From positions 24,436,296-24,500,295 of the forward strand of contig OX031068.1 of assembly GCA_943736015.1 (NCBI GenBank): a stretch of 64,000 nucleotides of DNA, read 5' to 3'. The translations under genes were made by a program, and so were the position numbers. This document shows positions 10,396 through 21,569 of this stretch, in pieces; position 1 is the first letter of the stretch, and each line of letters opens with the position of its first letter. The notes under the pieces are model-generated. The model had not been told where the DNA came from and searched no databases. It was given only the letters and a program-made list of their open reading frames with translations. This DNA comes from Tridacna crocea. Taxonomy: Eukaryota > Mollusca > Bivalvia > Cardiida > Cardiidae.

Positions 10396-10861
10396 CGATA
10401 CCTGTATCTTTTGCCTTCATTTATCGGCGATACTCTTATGTTTGGACTGTGGTAGGATTCCTTATGCATTCTGTGCTGTAAATTGGAGAACTGAACGTTG
10501 GTATTTGGACGATTGTCGGATTTCTAAATGCATTTTTTTCTCTCTCTCTATCTCTCTCGTAATTGGCGCCCCAGTGCAGTCTTGACAATTGACGGATTTC
10601 TGAATATGTTAACTATTTTCAATGCTTTGGATTGTCGACGACGAAGTATTTTGACTTGTTTTCGAATTTCTAAACCCGTTGTAGACATTCATTGTTCTAG
10701 GTTTTCGATGCCGAAGAGTTTGGTCGGCTGGCGGACTCCTACATCTTTTAGGTACATTATGTTGGCCATGCCGCCACATGAGGTGGATTTGTTAGAATTT
10801 ATATACATTACTTGATGTCTTTGTTCGTAGGATGGTATATAGATTGAAAGCCATACTGTGG

Positions 10862-11092
10862 AAAAAGGGTATCGTCACCCAATCCCGACTTTTAACGACC
10901 CCATGAAAGAAGCCTATTGAAAACATCATGGGAAAAGGAGAAAATGCTGGTAACCAGCATTTTCTCCTTTTCCCACAATGTTTTCTTCCCTTCCCAAAAC
11001 AAATTTTAATTCTTCATTCACCTTTGTTTTATCATCTGAAAATGCTTTCAATGTGGACCTGTCTAAAATTGTGTTGTTTGGTAAAGAGTTAA
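10862..11092 (-). mobile_element. F1 MITE, left end worn
   Basis: CACCCAATCCCGACTTTTAA to GTAAAGAGTTAA; palindrome intact except CATCATGGG in one arm. Confidence 0.82.
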
Positions 11093-11135
11093 TCCATCTC
11101 CCAGATGCATAATACCAAGCACATAATTTGGTGTC

Positions 11136-11364
11136 CTTAGTTTAAATTTATTTATTTTACATCGATTGAGAAACAAGTTCTTACAACTTATACTAATCCC
11201 TCTCGATTCTGCTTCCTGGGAACTACACCGGTACTCGCGCCAAACGTGTTCACGAGTCAATGAAAAGTCCCAAAGTTGACACCCGCTCCCGGGTCTGGAA
11301 CTCAGGACCTTTAGGTTATGAGGCCGACGCTCTACCTCACGACCTCGGACACCACCAAATATCC
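11136..11364 (-). mobile_element. tRNA-derived SINE S1 with 16-bp target duplication
   Basis: On the minus strand: GGTGGTGTCCGAGGTCGTG, an A-box-like GAGGTAGAGCG, B-box-like GAGTTCCAGACC, a body AGGAAGCAGAATCGAG and an A/T-rich 3' end. Flanked by a perfect 16-bp duplication CACATAATTTGGTGTC (11120-11135 and 11365-11380), the mark of LINE-driven retroposition. A second copy is at 42442-42646. Confidence 0.85.
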
Positions 11365-11884
11365 CACATAATTTGGTGTCATTAAAATTCATTCCGTCTG
11401 TAACAACCGACTGAATTACGGACTGCACTCGTCCTTTGTCCACAAAAAATGGCTAATCGTTAAAAGTTTCGACTCGGGTCAGACTGCACGGGCTGCGCAA
11501 ATTGACATGGGTCGATACCTTTGACATTTGTATCAAACCCTGGTTCACAGAGCTTAGCTCATTTATCGGTGTCCTCTTCGTTAGATGGTATAGATTTATA
11601 TAAGAAATTTACATTTATATGCGCTTGCTGCTGGGAAAGAACTCGTGGCGGTAAAAAAGTGTGTTCCGTGTTCGATTAAGTGTGTCAAACATGGCAAATG
11701 TGGTTTATACAATGTGGTTTATCGCGTTTTAATGTGGTTTATATGAATTTGAATCTAGTTGAAATACTGAAAAAAAAAATCTTTTCATCCTAAATAAAGC
11801 CATACCTCCCTATCCGTGTGTGGCCATGGTGGAATGCACGTTTTTTCTTTTGATTTCCTTTTGTGCAAACAAAGTATTTTGTAT

Positions 11885-12097
11885 TTAACCCTTAACTTGC
11901 TAAACAGGTGAAATGAAACCTTCAAGCCGTTAGTGAAAAGTTAGATTTTGATTTACTATAGGTAATTTTGGGGGGACAATATCTCCTCATCGGACAGTGC
12001 AGATCAAAGATCAGACTTCACGTTCTGTGCAGTCTGATCTTTGATCTGCACTGTCCGCAAAAGGTCGGTGAGTAGCGATTATCAGCGTAAAGGGTAA
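11885..12097. repeat. F2 element, near full length
   Basis: TTAACCCTTAACTTGC to CGTAAAGGGTAA with a long palindrome GACAGTGCAGATCAAAGATC and inverse at 11993-12058. Confidence 0.78.
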
Positions 12098-12254
12098 AGA
12101 AGTGTCCTGTCATTATTATCAAAGTGTTCTGCTTGTTTATTGTATTAGAGTGGTATTTCTGATAATCTCACATCATTTTCTTATCTAAGGAGTGAGGTAA
12201 TCAATGAAAATCCCGGATGTGTAGATCAATGAAAATTCTACAAGTAATACGGAA

Positions 12255-12500
12255 TCAATCAATCAATCGATCGGTTGGTTGATCAGTCCATCAATTCACC
12301 CATCAATGAATACGTCCGTCCATCCAGCCAGCCAGCAAGCCATCCATCCATCCATCCATCAGTCGATCAATCAATCATTCAGTTCGAAAAAGAGAGTTTG
12401 TCTGTGTGTCGGTTTGTTTGTTGACCCATCCATCCATCTATCCGTCCGCCCATCTATCAATCCATAAATCAGTCGATCGATCAATCAATCAGTCAATCAG
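12255..12500. repeat. ATCA/ATCC imperfect microsatellite
   Basis: Runs of CAATCAATCAAT, CATCCATCCATC and GTCCGTCC in three stretches. Confidence 0.9.
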
Positions 12501-12546
12501 TCAGTCATACATAAAAAGAAAGTTCGTTTACCGCCTACTCTCAAGG

Positions 12547-12768
12547 TTAAGCTATCCTGTGGAAAAGGTTAAGCTACCCTGTGAGAAAACATTGCGGGAA
12601 TAGGAGAAAATGCTGGAAACCAAATACTAGTTACCAGCATTTTCTCCTGTCACACAATGTTTTCAACGTTATCAAAGTCAATCATCGAATCAGCCACGTT
12701 TGAATTGTCTTTTACCAACGGTTTTAATTTGGACAAGGTTACTTGTTGTCGTCTGGTAAAGAGTTTAA
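12547..12768 (-). mobile_element. F1 MITE with 12-base insert in the palindrome
   Basis: The loop reads GCTGGAAACCAAATACTAGT before TACCAGC, so the hairpin is off-centre. Confidence 0.75.
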
Positions 12769-12879
12769 TGTTACTTTAACCTGCTTTCAATAGCACAGAT
12801 CACATGCACATGTCAGGTGCATATCTACATTGAAGTAAAAGAAAAGGTTAACCAAAGCGTTGAGAACGCTGAAGTGGTA

Positions 12880-13555
12880 TTTGTCCAGGAAGCCATTGTG
12901 AGGAATCAATAATTTGAAAGAAATATTATTTAAATATTGGCTTGAAAGTCAACCTACGAATCAAATGAATACAAAGACAACGAAAGGATTACATACATTT
13001 GTGTATTGGTGGTCTCCCTTTGATCATAAGGAGGAGTCAGGAGTAACGTCCTTTAACAGTATGATACATGATGGGTAGAGAGAGATACCATGTAAATATA
13101 TCGAATAGATCTAAGTTTGTACCTGAAAACTATGATTTTGAAATATCTTTGGCCGTTCACATTACTTTCCAACATTACATTTTTTTTTGTCTATAAATAT
13201 TCAAATGGAGTAGCGCGCAGTCATTATATGAACAAGCCGTGGGATGAACTGGTTTTGGGACGAAAAAGCCCAGGACCAAGCGATCGTTAGAAGAATTTCG
13301 TAACATTGCGCTAGAAAGCTATGAGCGAGTGAAGCTATTTTCAATCAAAATTAGTATTTCTACGATCGATGGCCTCACCAAGTGTATTTTATTATGTCAT
13401 TTCGAATTACATATCCGAGTGCTACCGAAAAGCTCATTTGCCTGAGAAAAATTGGGTTTATTTTCTTGGGTTTTGCACAAAATACTACACATCGTGTTCA
13501 AAATTCAATATTGAACTCATTATGGTATTGTCTTCGACAAAAATTATTCGATATT
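12880..13555 (-). repeat. Dispersed repeat R2, inverted partner of 32022-32720
   Basis: Matches the reverse complement of 32.02-32.72 kb along most of its length, e.g. GTAGCGCGCAGTCAT, GGCCATCGATC, TTGTCGAAGACAATACC, and AAGGAGGAGTCAGGAG. About 0.68 kb; no ORF of known type. Confidence 0.75.
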
Positions 13556-13984
13556 TCGATGGTTAGTATTGAAGCCATGGTACTGCCTGGACAACAAAGT
13601 CTTGCTTGCACGCTTTGACATCCTTTCTTCCACCAGTACTAGACTCAAGGTCTTTTACATAGTGTCTTACCAAGTGACTCTACAGGGACCGAATCTGGAC
13701 ATTTCTGAACATAAGACAAACGCATTTGCGTGTTTTTATGATCATTTAGGAAGTCTGCTTTTGCAAACATTACGAGGAAAGCAGATAATTATGGTAATCA
13801 TTATTTGTCCCTTTTTTTCCATCAATTCTTTCCATAATTACTTGTGTGACACCTGTGCACTACAATGGCGCAGCTTCAAACTTAGAAATAACATCTAATT
13901 TTCCGTTTATTCGGATTATTCTCATATCAGGGTCCTCGTACGCCATGCATCCTTAAAGACAGGGCACCCTGTTGGGATTTGTGT
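13556..13984. other. No recognisable feature
   Basis: Open frames of up to 109 codons, no similarity recognised, no splice context suggesting an exon. Confidence 0.5.
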
Positions 13985-14118
13985 AAGATCGCCTTCGACT
14001 AAGACTCGGTTACTCCGTAATCGATGCGGAGAACTAACTTGTATCGACCGATCGATTACGGATTACCCGGGAGTATTAGCCGAATCCATACGGTTTTCTG
14101 GCGATGGGGAATAATGAG
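13985..14118. repeat. Foldback repeat, partner at 57800-57900
   Basis: Left arm GACTAAGACTCGGTTACTCC and a right arm that is its imperfect inverse (GATTACCCGGGAGTATTAGC). The same words occur at 57.84-57.89 kb. Confidence 0.55.
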
Positions 14119-14422
14119 TATATTTTCAGCCCTAACATTGCCTCGGTTTTGTTGTAGTTTTTATTTTTGTTGGTCACTTAATAATTTACTCATCATTGGC
14201 TAAAAGAGTGGTCAGGATTGGTGCGAACCATTTAAACCATACTTACTGAAAACGGGGTATACAGGTCTTACGCATCTGCAAAAAGTGTCACTCAAGTCAG
14301 CCTTCGCAGGCTGATCTGAATCGAGACTTTTTGCTATTGGTCAGTTTTTTCTGCATATCTAGAAACTGTTCGTTCGTTTTAAACAAAATGGTTTAAATGG
14401 ACCCATAATTATAGGAAGAACA

Positions 14423-14622
14423 GGGCCTGTATTCACCAACCATTCTTAAGAACGTTCTTGATCTTATTCTCCAGAATTTTCTACATTTGTAAGTAACACA
14501 ACATCTGATTGGCTAAAGCATTCGGTTTAGCCAATCAGAAGTTGTATTACTTACAAATTTGGAAAACCTTGGAGAATAAGAATAAGAATATTCTCAAGAA
14601 TGGTTGGTGAATACGAGCTCTG
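14423..14622. mobile_element. Foldback element F5, complete (type description)
   Basis: About 200 bp, almost wholly palindromic: GGGCCYGTATTCACCAACC and inverse at the ends, then TTCTTAAGAACGTTCTT, CAGAATTTTCTACA, and at the centre CTGATTGGCTAAACCR next to its inverse. The centre therefore carries an inverted CCAAT-box pair. Terminal duplication not clear. Confidence 0.82.
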
Positions 14623-14718
14623 ATTGGTATAAGTCGTCATGGGGATGCCACAGGCCTAATAAGCGTGGCTCACTTGTCTTTGTCAAGTAGTAGGATTATG
14701 CTTATCTGTCATCTTAAA

Positions 14719-14946
14719 TTAACCCTTTCCCAAACGGCAAATTTTGGACCAGACCAAATTGAAAGCATTTTCAGACGACAATTCAACTCTTGCTGAAAAG
14801 GTGATTTCTGTGTATGATAAGGTAGAAAACATTGTGGGAAAAGGAGAAAATGCTGGTTACCAGCATTTTCTCCTTTTCCCACAATGTTTTCAAAAGACTT
14901 CAATTTCAGAGCCGTAAAAACCAGGGATTGTTTGGTAAAGGGTTAA
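14719..14946 (+). mobile_element. F1 MITE, complete
   Basis: TTAACCCTTTCCCAAACGGC to GTAAAGGGTTAA. Confidence 0.87.
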
Positions 14947-15208
14947 AGTATGCAGGATTACCTGAAATGGCAATGTTCCGATATTTTTTTAACGCGATGT
15001 CGTTTCTTGAATACCCATTCACGTGACCACAAAATTCTAGATTTGCCAATGTGAAAAATATTAGCAGACGAAAAAATGAAATTGGCTCAAAATGTGAAAT
15101 GTCTTTTGAAAAAATATAAAAAATGTGATTGGAAAACAAGAAAATGGCGGTTTTATTTGAAGAAAACATAACAAAGCAAAATAAGTAAAAAATAATTATA
15201 CCAAAATA

Positions 15209-15332
15209 AACACATACATACATACATACATACATACATACATACATACATGTATACATACATACATGTATACATACATACATACATACATACATGTATA
15301 CATACATGTATACATATATACATACATAGAGT
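15209..15332. repeat. CATA microsatellite with CATGTA interruptions
   Basis: About 30 CATA units; open in several frames, which explains Tyr/Val/Cys-rich ORFs here. Confidence 0.95.
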
Positions 15333-15656
15333 ACATAAGAAAATAATAAAATGGTGGTCACCATTAATTTCTTCTTATCCAACAAAGTTTTCAAAAACCT
15401 TCATAGATTTACTCAGGGTTGGTAAACAGAATCAGTTACGTGTTTCAACTTTAACCGTCATAGGATGCTGATGCATGGTACCATCAACATATTTTATTCA
15501 ATATATGTTGACTTATTTTATATCAAGTTCAACAAAGCAATGCCGCTGAAAAAGTATCGGAATGGAAACATGAAAGCAAAAATACATGTGCATGTATTTC
15601 CTTCCCCTAAAACAGTCACGAGATGTAATAATAACATAAAATCGAATCAGATGAAT

Positions 15657-15800
15657 ATGTGACCTATCACGCAAAAAGGGACCTTCAGGGAACTGCGTCA
15701 CTCAACCTTGGTCAGACTGCGCAAATTGCACAGGCTGACCAGGGTTGACAATTTTCGCTTTAATGACATTTTTTATATGAAAAGTGGTTATTTCACCTGA
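15657..15800. repeat. Palindromic repeat F7 (type description), partial
   Basis: TGTGACCYATCACGCAAAAA at one end and AAAGTGGTYATTGTACC at the other, with central palindrome CCTGGTCAGCCTGCGC and inverse. Full copies: 36141-36317, 24528-24708, and 43021-43376 with a MITE inside. Confidence 0.7.
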
Positions 15801-16004
15801 TAACCGATAAAAACGACAGGCTTTTAGAATTACTTTCTTGCTTATTTTAAACTGACGAATTTTACTTATTAATTCATTTTATCCAATTGTATTCAAGCGT
15901 TTCGGAAACTACCAACAGAAACTTTCCTTTGCAATATATATATCTTTTTTTGTTATTATTTCATTATAAACTCCAATTTTAAGGAGGTTGTTCAAACTAT
16001 TCTC

Positions 16005-16227
16005 TTAACTCATTACCAAACGACAATATTTTGTCCAAATTGAAAGCATTTGCAGACGACAAAATAAACGTGACTGAAAATTTGAAATTTGTTTTGTAAA
16101 GAGTAGAAAACATTGTGGGAAAAGGAGAAAATGCTGGTCACCAGCATTTTCTCCTTTTCCCACAATGTTTTCTGAAGGCTTCTTTCTCATGGGCGTCAAA
16201 ATTAGGGATTGTGTGGTAATGGGTTAA
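16005..16227 (+). mobile_element. F1 MITE, complete, inserted at the gene B stop codon
   Basis: TTAACTCATTACCAAACGAC to GTGGTAATGGGTTAA. The right TTAA (16224-16227) supplies the TAA of gene B's GTT TAA; the other TTAA is at 16005-16008. Confidence 0.88.
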
Positions 16228-16786
16228 ACGATATTCTGTGGTCGAAACACAGTTTTGCTATTTGTATCTGAGCGTATTAGGCCTACTCTACTTCCCCGGT
16301 ATAAACGATATCCAAAATAAGCTACCAACACAAGTAACACACAATCGACTATGGCGCCTAAAATTACAAAAAGAGTCATCAGGTTATTCCGACGCTTGCA
16401 CGCATCATTTTTGCTTTTTCGATCAACAACTGGTCGAGCTTTTGTACAGTTTTGTTTATTTGAAAGGTTCCCCACCGTAGCAGATGAAATTACATTCTGT
16501 CGCGGTACCGTCGTCTTACCATAAGGCACCGTTAATTGTGTTGTAGTATGTAGTAAATTTGGTGTTGTTTGTGGTACTGCAGTTATCGTAGACGTTTGTA
16601 TGTAGGTCGATGGTAGTAATGATACACTTGTTGAAGCAACTGTTGGCTTCAGAGCTGGACTGGTCGTAGAAGTGTGCCCTGCAGTAGTAGTTGTGATGGT
16701 TGTGGTAGTAGTTTTTGCAGTTGTCGTTGTTGTCGTTGTTGTTGTTGTGGACGTCGTTGATGGCGTTGTTGTTACAGTTAAGTCAC
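16224..16786 (-). CDS. Gene B last exon: mucin-like Thr stalk, TM helix, cytoplasmic tail
   Basis: 187 codons from acceptor ATTTCAG, phase 1. Begins GDLTVTTTPSTTSTT and runs into a nearly pure threonine tract, then Ser/Thr/Pro/Val sequence with NLS. A basic CKRRNNL segment precedes the helix LMTLFVILGAIVDCVLLVLV, and the tail YRLYRGSRVGLIRSD follows to QNIV. The stop is GTT TAA, whose TTAA is the target site of the MITE at 16005-16227. The poly-Thr tract is a threonine-codon microsatellite and may vary in length. Confidence 0.82.
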
Positions 16787-18618
16787 CTGAAATATTATAG
16801 TAACTGACATGAAACACGCGAAAAGGGGTATTCGGGCATTTGCGAAAAGTGTTGTCTTGGATCAGCATGCACAGTCTGCACAGGCTAATCATAAACGAGA
16901 CTTTAGGTTTTTATGTAGTTTCCTGTTTTTGCGGAAGTCCACTGAAGAACAAAATCTAATATAGATGTAAAGTGCCACCTTGGATCAGCCTGCGCAGAGT
17001 ACGCATGCTGATCCGAGACGACAATTTACGCAAATGTCTGAGTGCCCCTTTTCACGTGTTGCAGGTCATATAAATATGATATGATAATGTATTCCAAGAT
17101 ACTATCAGAGATTTCAACATAAGTCCATCATGGAAAGAACATTTTGAAGCTTGCTGGTTGAACAATCATGAAAGAGAAGATGGTTCGCTAAAAATATTAT
17201 GCAATATTTCCAGACACACGGACTGGCCGAAAGACATACGACAGACACCAAGCATGATATGACTTTAACCAATAGGGCAAAACACAAACAAATGTTGCTA
17301 AGCAAAGTGAAAGTATTTCAATACTCACGAAAGCATAGACGGGTGCATGGTCGTAATGGCTGAAGATAAAACGTAATAAAACTTGTGCAGTTTTTGACTT
17401 GAAGGCTTGTTTGTTGTCTGCAACAATTCGTCTGGTCTTTGAGACATACAGGTATTGGTTTTATACCATCGGATGTACTTGGAATTGGCCCTAAAACATT
17501 TGTATCAGTAAGATGATTTTTTGGTTCTGTTCTGTTCTTAACAGTTGTATTTTTATACTATCTCATATTTGACATTAAATGGCAAAACAGATGAGGAATT
17601 TTTGAATGTGCGCAGACGGTTAGCCTCTAACATTTGTCATCGGTTAATCAAAGGCCATGGTAAATACATGTATTGTGTCTACAGAGGGACGCATAGGATG
17701 ACATAAGATCCGCTTACGAATAATCACTTGTTTTTGCCGATTGGGGTAGATTTACCTTTCTCGTGTCTCTGTCTTTGTTTATTTTGGAGACAATATTAGG
17801 CCTTCTTAAAAAAAGAACTAATTCTAGTATTATAGAATAAAGCAAGCAAGTAAAGAACTAAATAAGATGCTAGCTTTTGTATTGTCAAGACTTAACTCTT
17901 TACCAATGACCAAATTTTTGACATTGTAGAATGAAAACATTTGTATCGAAAACAAATTACAAAGTAATATAATTATGATTTCTGTCTCTGAGGGATTAAA
18001 AACAGTGTGGGGACATGAGCAAATCCGAATAAAATGTACTGAAAATGGTTTAGCTCAATTCTCTTTTTTACTCAAGCAGCTTGATTTTTTCAATTCTTCA
18101 ATTGTACCCCAGACTGCACACAATACTGTTATGGCGAGATAAACAAGGATTTTTGGGAGGAGGGGATTCGCACTGCTGCCTTCGTGTGAACATACGTCAC
18201 ATAATCAGCGTCTATGTCAAACTTTCTTGCATAGCTTCAGGTGCTGTATCCCACACCTTTTCGAGTTGTTCTATTGAAGGATGTATAGTAAGACGTGAAA
18301 ACCCCGCAAACGTTAAAGTGGTGTTCTAAAACTTTGCTTTTGAACAAGTTTTGGGGTAAAAAAAATCTTCATTTCGACAAATATGGTTCAAATTGATTAG
18401 CGATTTACCGTTCATCCATATTTGTTTATCTGTTCCACACTGGTTTCCTGTCGGACAAACGCTTGATAATACTCCATCTGAGTTGCCTATAAATCGGTAC
18501 CATCCTTGAGAGCCTAGCGGTGTACAAATGGGAGTATTACTCGTGTAACTTGTCAGTAGTGTTGTGTCATTCAAGGACTGATAGGTAGTACACGGATCCG
18601 GTGTCATCTGTCCATGTG
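16224..18618 (-). CDS. Gene B: D8C-domain membrane glycoprotein (3 exons found, start exon uncertain)
   Basis: Exons 18618-18409, 17490-17329 and 16786-16224, all introns phase 1. Product: D8C domain with ten cysteines (DPC, IC, VC, QCG; VC, NCC, NC, PC, LC), a threonine-rich mucin-like stalk, a membrane helix and a ~30-residue cytoplasmic tail. The D8C domain is closest to gene C by eye; the tail type matches gene A. An in-frame ATG upstream of exon 1 (ORF start 18664) gives a weak hydrophobic leader (MKLVRSVITYLA), so either that is the start or, as in gene A, a separate signal exon lies further right; a candidate is at 22675-22621. I infer a surface glycoprotein. The stop codon coincides with the insertion site of a MITE. 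Confidence 0.75.
16812..17064. repeat. Palindromic repeat F6 (type description)
   Basis: Ends AACACGCGAAAAGGGG and CCCCTTTTCACGTGTTGC, two internal hairpins of CAGCCTGCGCAG-type with inverse. In an intron of gene B. Others: 34476-34686 and 40790-41025. This motif style is common in heterodont bivalve genomes (recollection, not checked). Confidence 0.75.
17329..17490 (-). CDS. Gene B exon: D8C C-terminal half
   Basis: 162 bases with acceptor TGTTTTAG and donor TTTC|GTGAGT, phase 1-1, the same length as gene C's exon at 26593-26754. Encodes IPVCLKDQTNCC, LQVKNCTSFITFYLQ, PLRPCTRLCF. LQVKNC..F..FYLQP..PC..LC is the consensus end of the D8C domain. Found by comparison with gene C rather than as a long ORF. 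Confidence 0.87.
17890..18010 (+). mobile_element. Decayed F1 MITE fragment
   Basis: TTAACTCTTTACCAATGACC start and a GAGGGATTAAAAACAGTGTGG stretch; no palindrome left. Gene B intron. Confidence 0.45.
18409..18618 (-). CDS. Gene B exon: D8C N-terminal half
   Basis: 210 bases, acceptor TTATTTAG, donor AACG|GTAAAT, phase 1-1. Encodes MTPDPCTTYQSLNDTT, then ICTPLGSQGWYRFIG, CPTGNQCGTDKQIWMNG. The GWYRF and QCGT..IW motifs match vertebrate uromodulin D8C closely. Four cysteines. Confidence 0.88.
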
Positions 18619-18712
18619 CTAAATAAGTAATTACAGATCTGACTAGCTTCATATTCACAGCCATTTTTTAAGAACGTCTAACTATATATGTCTAAAAAGA
18701 ATGACATTATGT

Positions 18713-18940
18713 TTAACCCTGTTCCATACAAGCCCTGGTTTTTACGTGTCTGCAGTGAAAGTCTTTTGAAAATACTGTGGGAAAAGGAAAAATTGCTCGT
18801 AACGAGCAATTTCTCCTTTTCCCACAGTCTTTTCTTCCCTGTTAGAGAACTTTCTGGCATTTTCTCCAAATCTACGATTGTCGTCTGCAAACTCTTTTGA
18901 TTTGGAAGAGTCCAAAATGTGTTGTTTGGGAAAGGGTTAA
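18713..18940 (-). mobile_element. TTAA MITE, CTCGTTACGAG loop subtype, complete
   Basis: TTAACCCTGTTCCATACAAG to GGGAAAGGGTTAA, stem ATACTGTGGGAAAAGGA and loop GCTCGTAACGAGC. Just upstream of gene B's first D8C exon. Confidence 0.86.
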
Positions 18941-19459
18941 AAGGGTAGAAATTCAACATTTTTCATTTTCCCACGATGTTGTTTTGAAAAGTCTTTATTT
19001 TCTCGTGTTCGTGACAACTATGAACAAGTTTCCAAGTCCCCTGCCACCTGACCGTACAACGAATTCATTCACAGTACTGCAAAGTTATACCTTTTCAAAG
19101 CGCATTAGGCGAAATTTGCCTGTTTTATAGTCCCACGAATCGAGAATGCTGACGAAATAGAAATTCCCTTCCGGGTGCCCCAATTTAATGAAAACTGACG
19201 TCAATGGGAACTGACGTGCAGTTCGGTGCAAAAACGTGCGGTCCAGTGATCGATCGACGTCGCCATTTTGGATGTTGTGTTGCACGTGCAGTGATGTTTA
19301 CGGGGCACTCAAAAGTGAAACTGGCTTTACGTGGTTTTTGCCAGGGTACACGATATGTTAACCAATCAGATCACGAAAAGTTTCATTGCAGTATAATGAT
19401 AAAATATTATTGTCAGAAACAGCAAACAATCGTCTCACGTCAAATGAGTCTAAATTCTG

Positions 19460-19612
19460 TATCAGATTCTCCTGAATTTTCTAAATTTGAAATTCACACG
19501 ATTACTGATTGGCTAAAACATTTGGTTAGCCCATCAGAAGTTGTGGTACTTTCAGATTTCGATAATCTTGGAGAGTAAAACAAAGAATGTTCTTAAAAAT
19601 GACTGTTGACTA
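19460..19612. repeat. F5 foldback, partial and diverged
   Basis: CTGATTGGCTAAAACATTTG then GTTAGCCCATCAGAAG; the outer arms are degenerate. Confidence 0.6.
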
Positions 19613-19987
19613 TGGACCCATATCGTTTTTTCTTCAACAGATGACGAAGATTTTAGGTTTGATCTGTTTTAGGATGAAAGAACTTTTATCGCTAGGCATA
19701 CTCATACTTGACGTCTCTCTCTCGATATTCTGTCATGCAAGATCCCAAATTTTCCCACCCTGGTCGAAGCAAATACGAGTTCCATGGTACAACTTTATAT
19801 AATTACTACTTAATATTCTAAATGTAGTGAGACGTTACAAAGTAACAAACAAAAAAAAAAACCTACAATAAGGGGCAGTACATTGATAGAAACTGAAAGA
19901 CCATTCAGGTACAAAACAGAGCAATACCCTAGAGACAGAATATCCAAACTTATTTTATGACGACAAACTTTAAGGATAAAAAAACCT

Positions 19988-21147
19988 GGGTCTGTTTTCA
20001 TCAACCATTCTTAAAACCATTCTTTGTCTTATTCTTCAAAATTTGTCAATGTGAAAATAACAGAACTTTTGATTGGCTAAACCAAATGGCAAGACCGTTC
20101 TTTGTCTTATTCTTCAAAATTTGTCAATGTGAAAGTAACAGAATTTCTGATTGGCTGAACCAAATGGCAAGACCGTTCTTTGTCTTATTCTTCAAAATTT
20201 GTCAATGTGAAAGTAACAGAACTTCTGATTGGCCAAACCAAATGGCAAGACCGTTCTTTGTCTTACTCTTCAAAATTTGTCAATGTGAAAGTAACAGAAC
20301 TTCTGATTGGCCAAACCAAATGGCAAGACCGTTCTTTGTCTTATTCTTCAAAATTTGTCAATGTGAAAGTAACAGAACTTCTGATTGGCCAAACCAAATA
20401 GCAAAACGATTCTTTATCTTATTCTTCAAAATTTGTCAGTGTGAAAGTAACAGAACTTCTGATTGGCCAAACCAAATGGCAAGACCATTCTTTGTCTTAT
20501 TCTTCAAAATTTGTCAGTGTGAAAGTAACAGAATTTCTGATTGGCTAAACCAAATGGCAAGACCGTTCTTTGTCTTATTCTTCAAAATTTGTCAGTGTGA
20601 AAGTAACAGAACTTCTAATTGGCTAAACCAAATTGTAAGACCGTTCTTTGTCTTATTCTTCAAAATTTGTCAATGTGAGAGTAACAGAACTTCTGATTGG
20701 CTAAACCAAATGGCAAGACCGTTCTTTGTCTTACTCTTCAAAATTTGTCAATGTGAAAGTAACAGAACTTCTGATTGGCTAAACCAAATGGCAAGACCAT
20801 TCTTTGTCTTACTCTTCAAAATTTGTCAATGTGAAAGTAACAGAACTTCTGATTGGCTAAACCAAATGGCAAGACCATTCTTTGTCACACTGTTCAAAAT
20901 TTGTCAATGTGAAAGTAACAGAACTTCTAATTGGCTAAACCGAATGGCAAGATCATTCTTTGTCATATTCTTCAAAATTTGTCAATGTGAGAGTAACAGA
21001 ACTTCTGATTGGCTAAAACAAATGGCAAGACCATTTTTTGTCTTTTTTTTCAAAATTTGTCAATGTGAAAGTAACAGAACTTCTGACTGGCTAAACCAAA
21101 TAAGACAAAGAACGTTCTTATAAGAATGGTTGGTGAATACAGACCCC
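19988..21147 (+). repeat. F5 foldback expanded into 14 tandem 78-bp units
   Basis: The two ends are the F5 termini (GGGTCTGTTTTCATCAACC and GGTTGGTGAATACAGACCC). Between them one F5 arm is repeated 14 times at exactly 78 bases, each with TTCTTTGTCTTATTCTTC and CTTCTGATTGGCTAAACC. Because 78 is divisible by three, one frame is open for 388 codons (26-residue repeat such as FFVLFFKICQCESNRTSDWL); I regard this as a by-product, not a gene. Confidence 0.9.
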
Positions 21148-21196
21148 GAACACTTTATGCCGAGTCCACTAGCTCAGTAAGGTAATATACAGGGCT

Positions 21197-21425
21197 TTAA
21201 CCCATTGCCATACAATTCCTACTTATGACGACCCTGAGTAAGAATCCTTTAGAAAACATTGTGGGAAAAGGAGAAAATGCTGGTAACCAGCATTTTCTCC
21301 TTTTCCCACAATATTTTCTACCCTTCACAAAACAAATTTCAAATGTTTAGTCACTTTTATTTTGTCGTCTGCGAATGCTTTCGATCTGGAAAAACCTAAA
21401 ATTTTGTTGTTTGGTAACGAGTTAG
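21197..21425 (-). mobile_element. F1 MITE, right TTAA mutated to TTAG
   Basis: Full palindrome; left TTAACCCATTGCC intact. Confidence 0.86.
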
Positions 21426-21569
21426 ATAAGATAGTTTACTGGATTAAAGTCAAGCACTCAAAATTATTACGAAAGAATTATTTTCTCAACTACCGTTGAT
21501 CATTACCTCGACGATGGTTACGCTATAGAGTAGCCAATGTTTTGGGAGAATGCTGTACAAAGTACTGGT

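Noticed and set aside
14906-15394. 162-codon minus-strand ORF with Tyr/Val/Cys repeats
   Set aside because: Driven by the CATA microsatellite.
19957-21123. 388-codon ORF as a repeat protein gene
   Set aside because: Its period is exactly the 78-bp tandem repeat of a foldback arm, bounded by that element's termini; no splice or start context.
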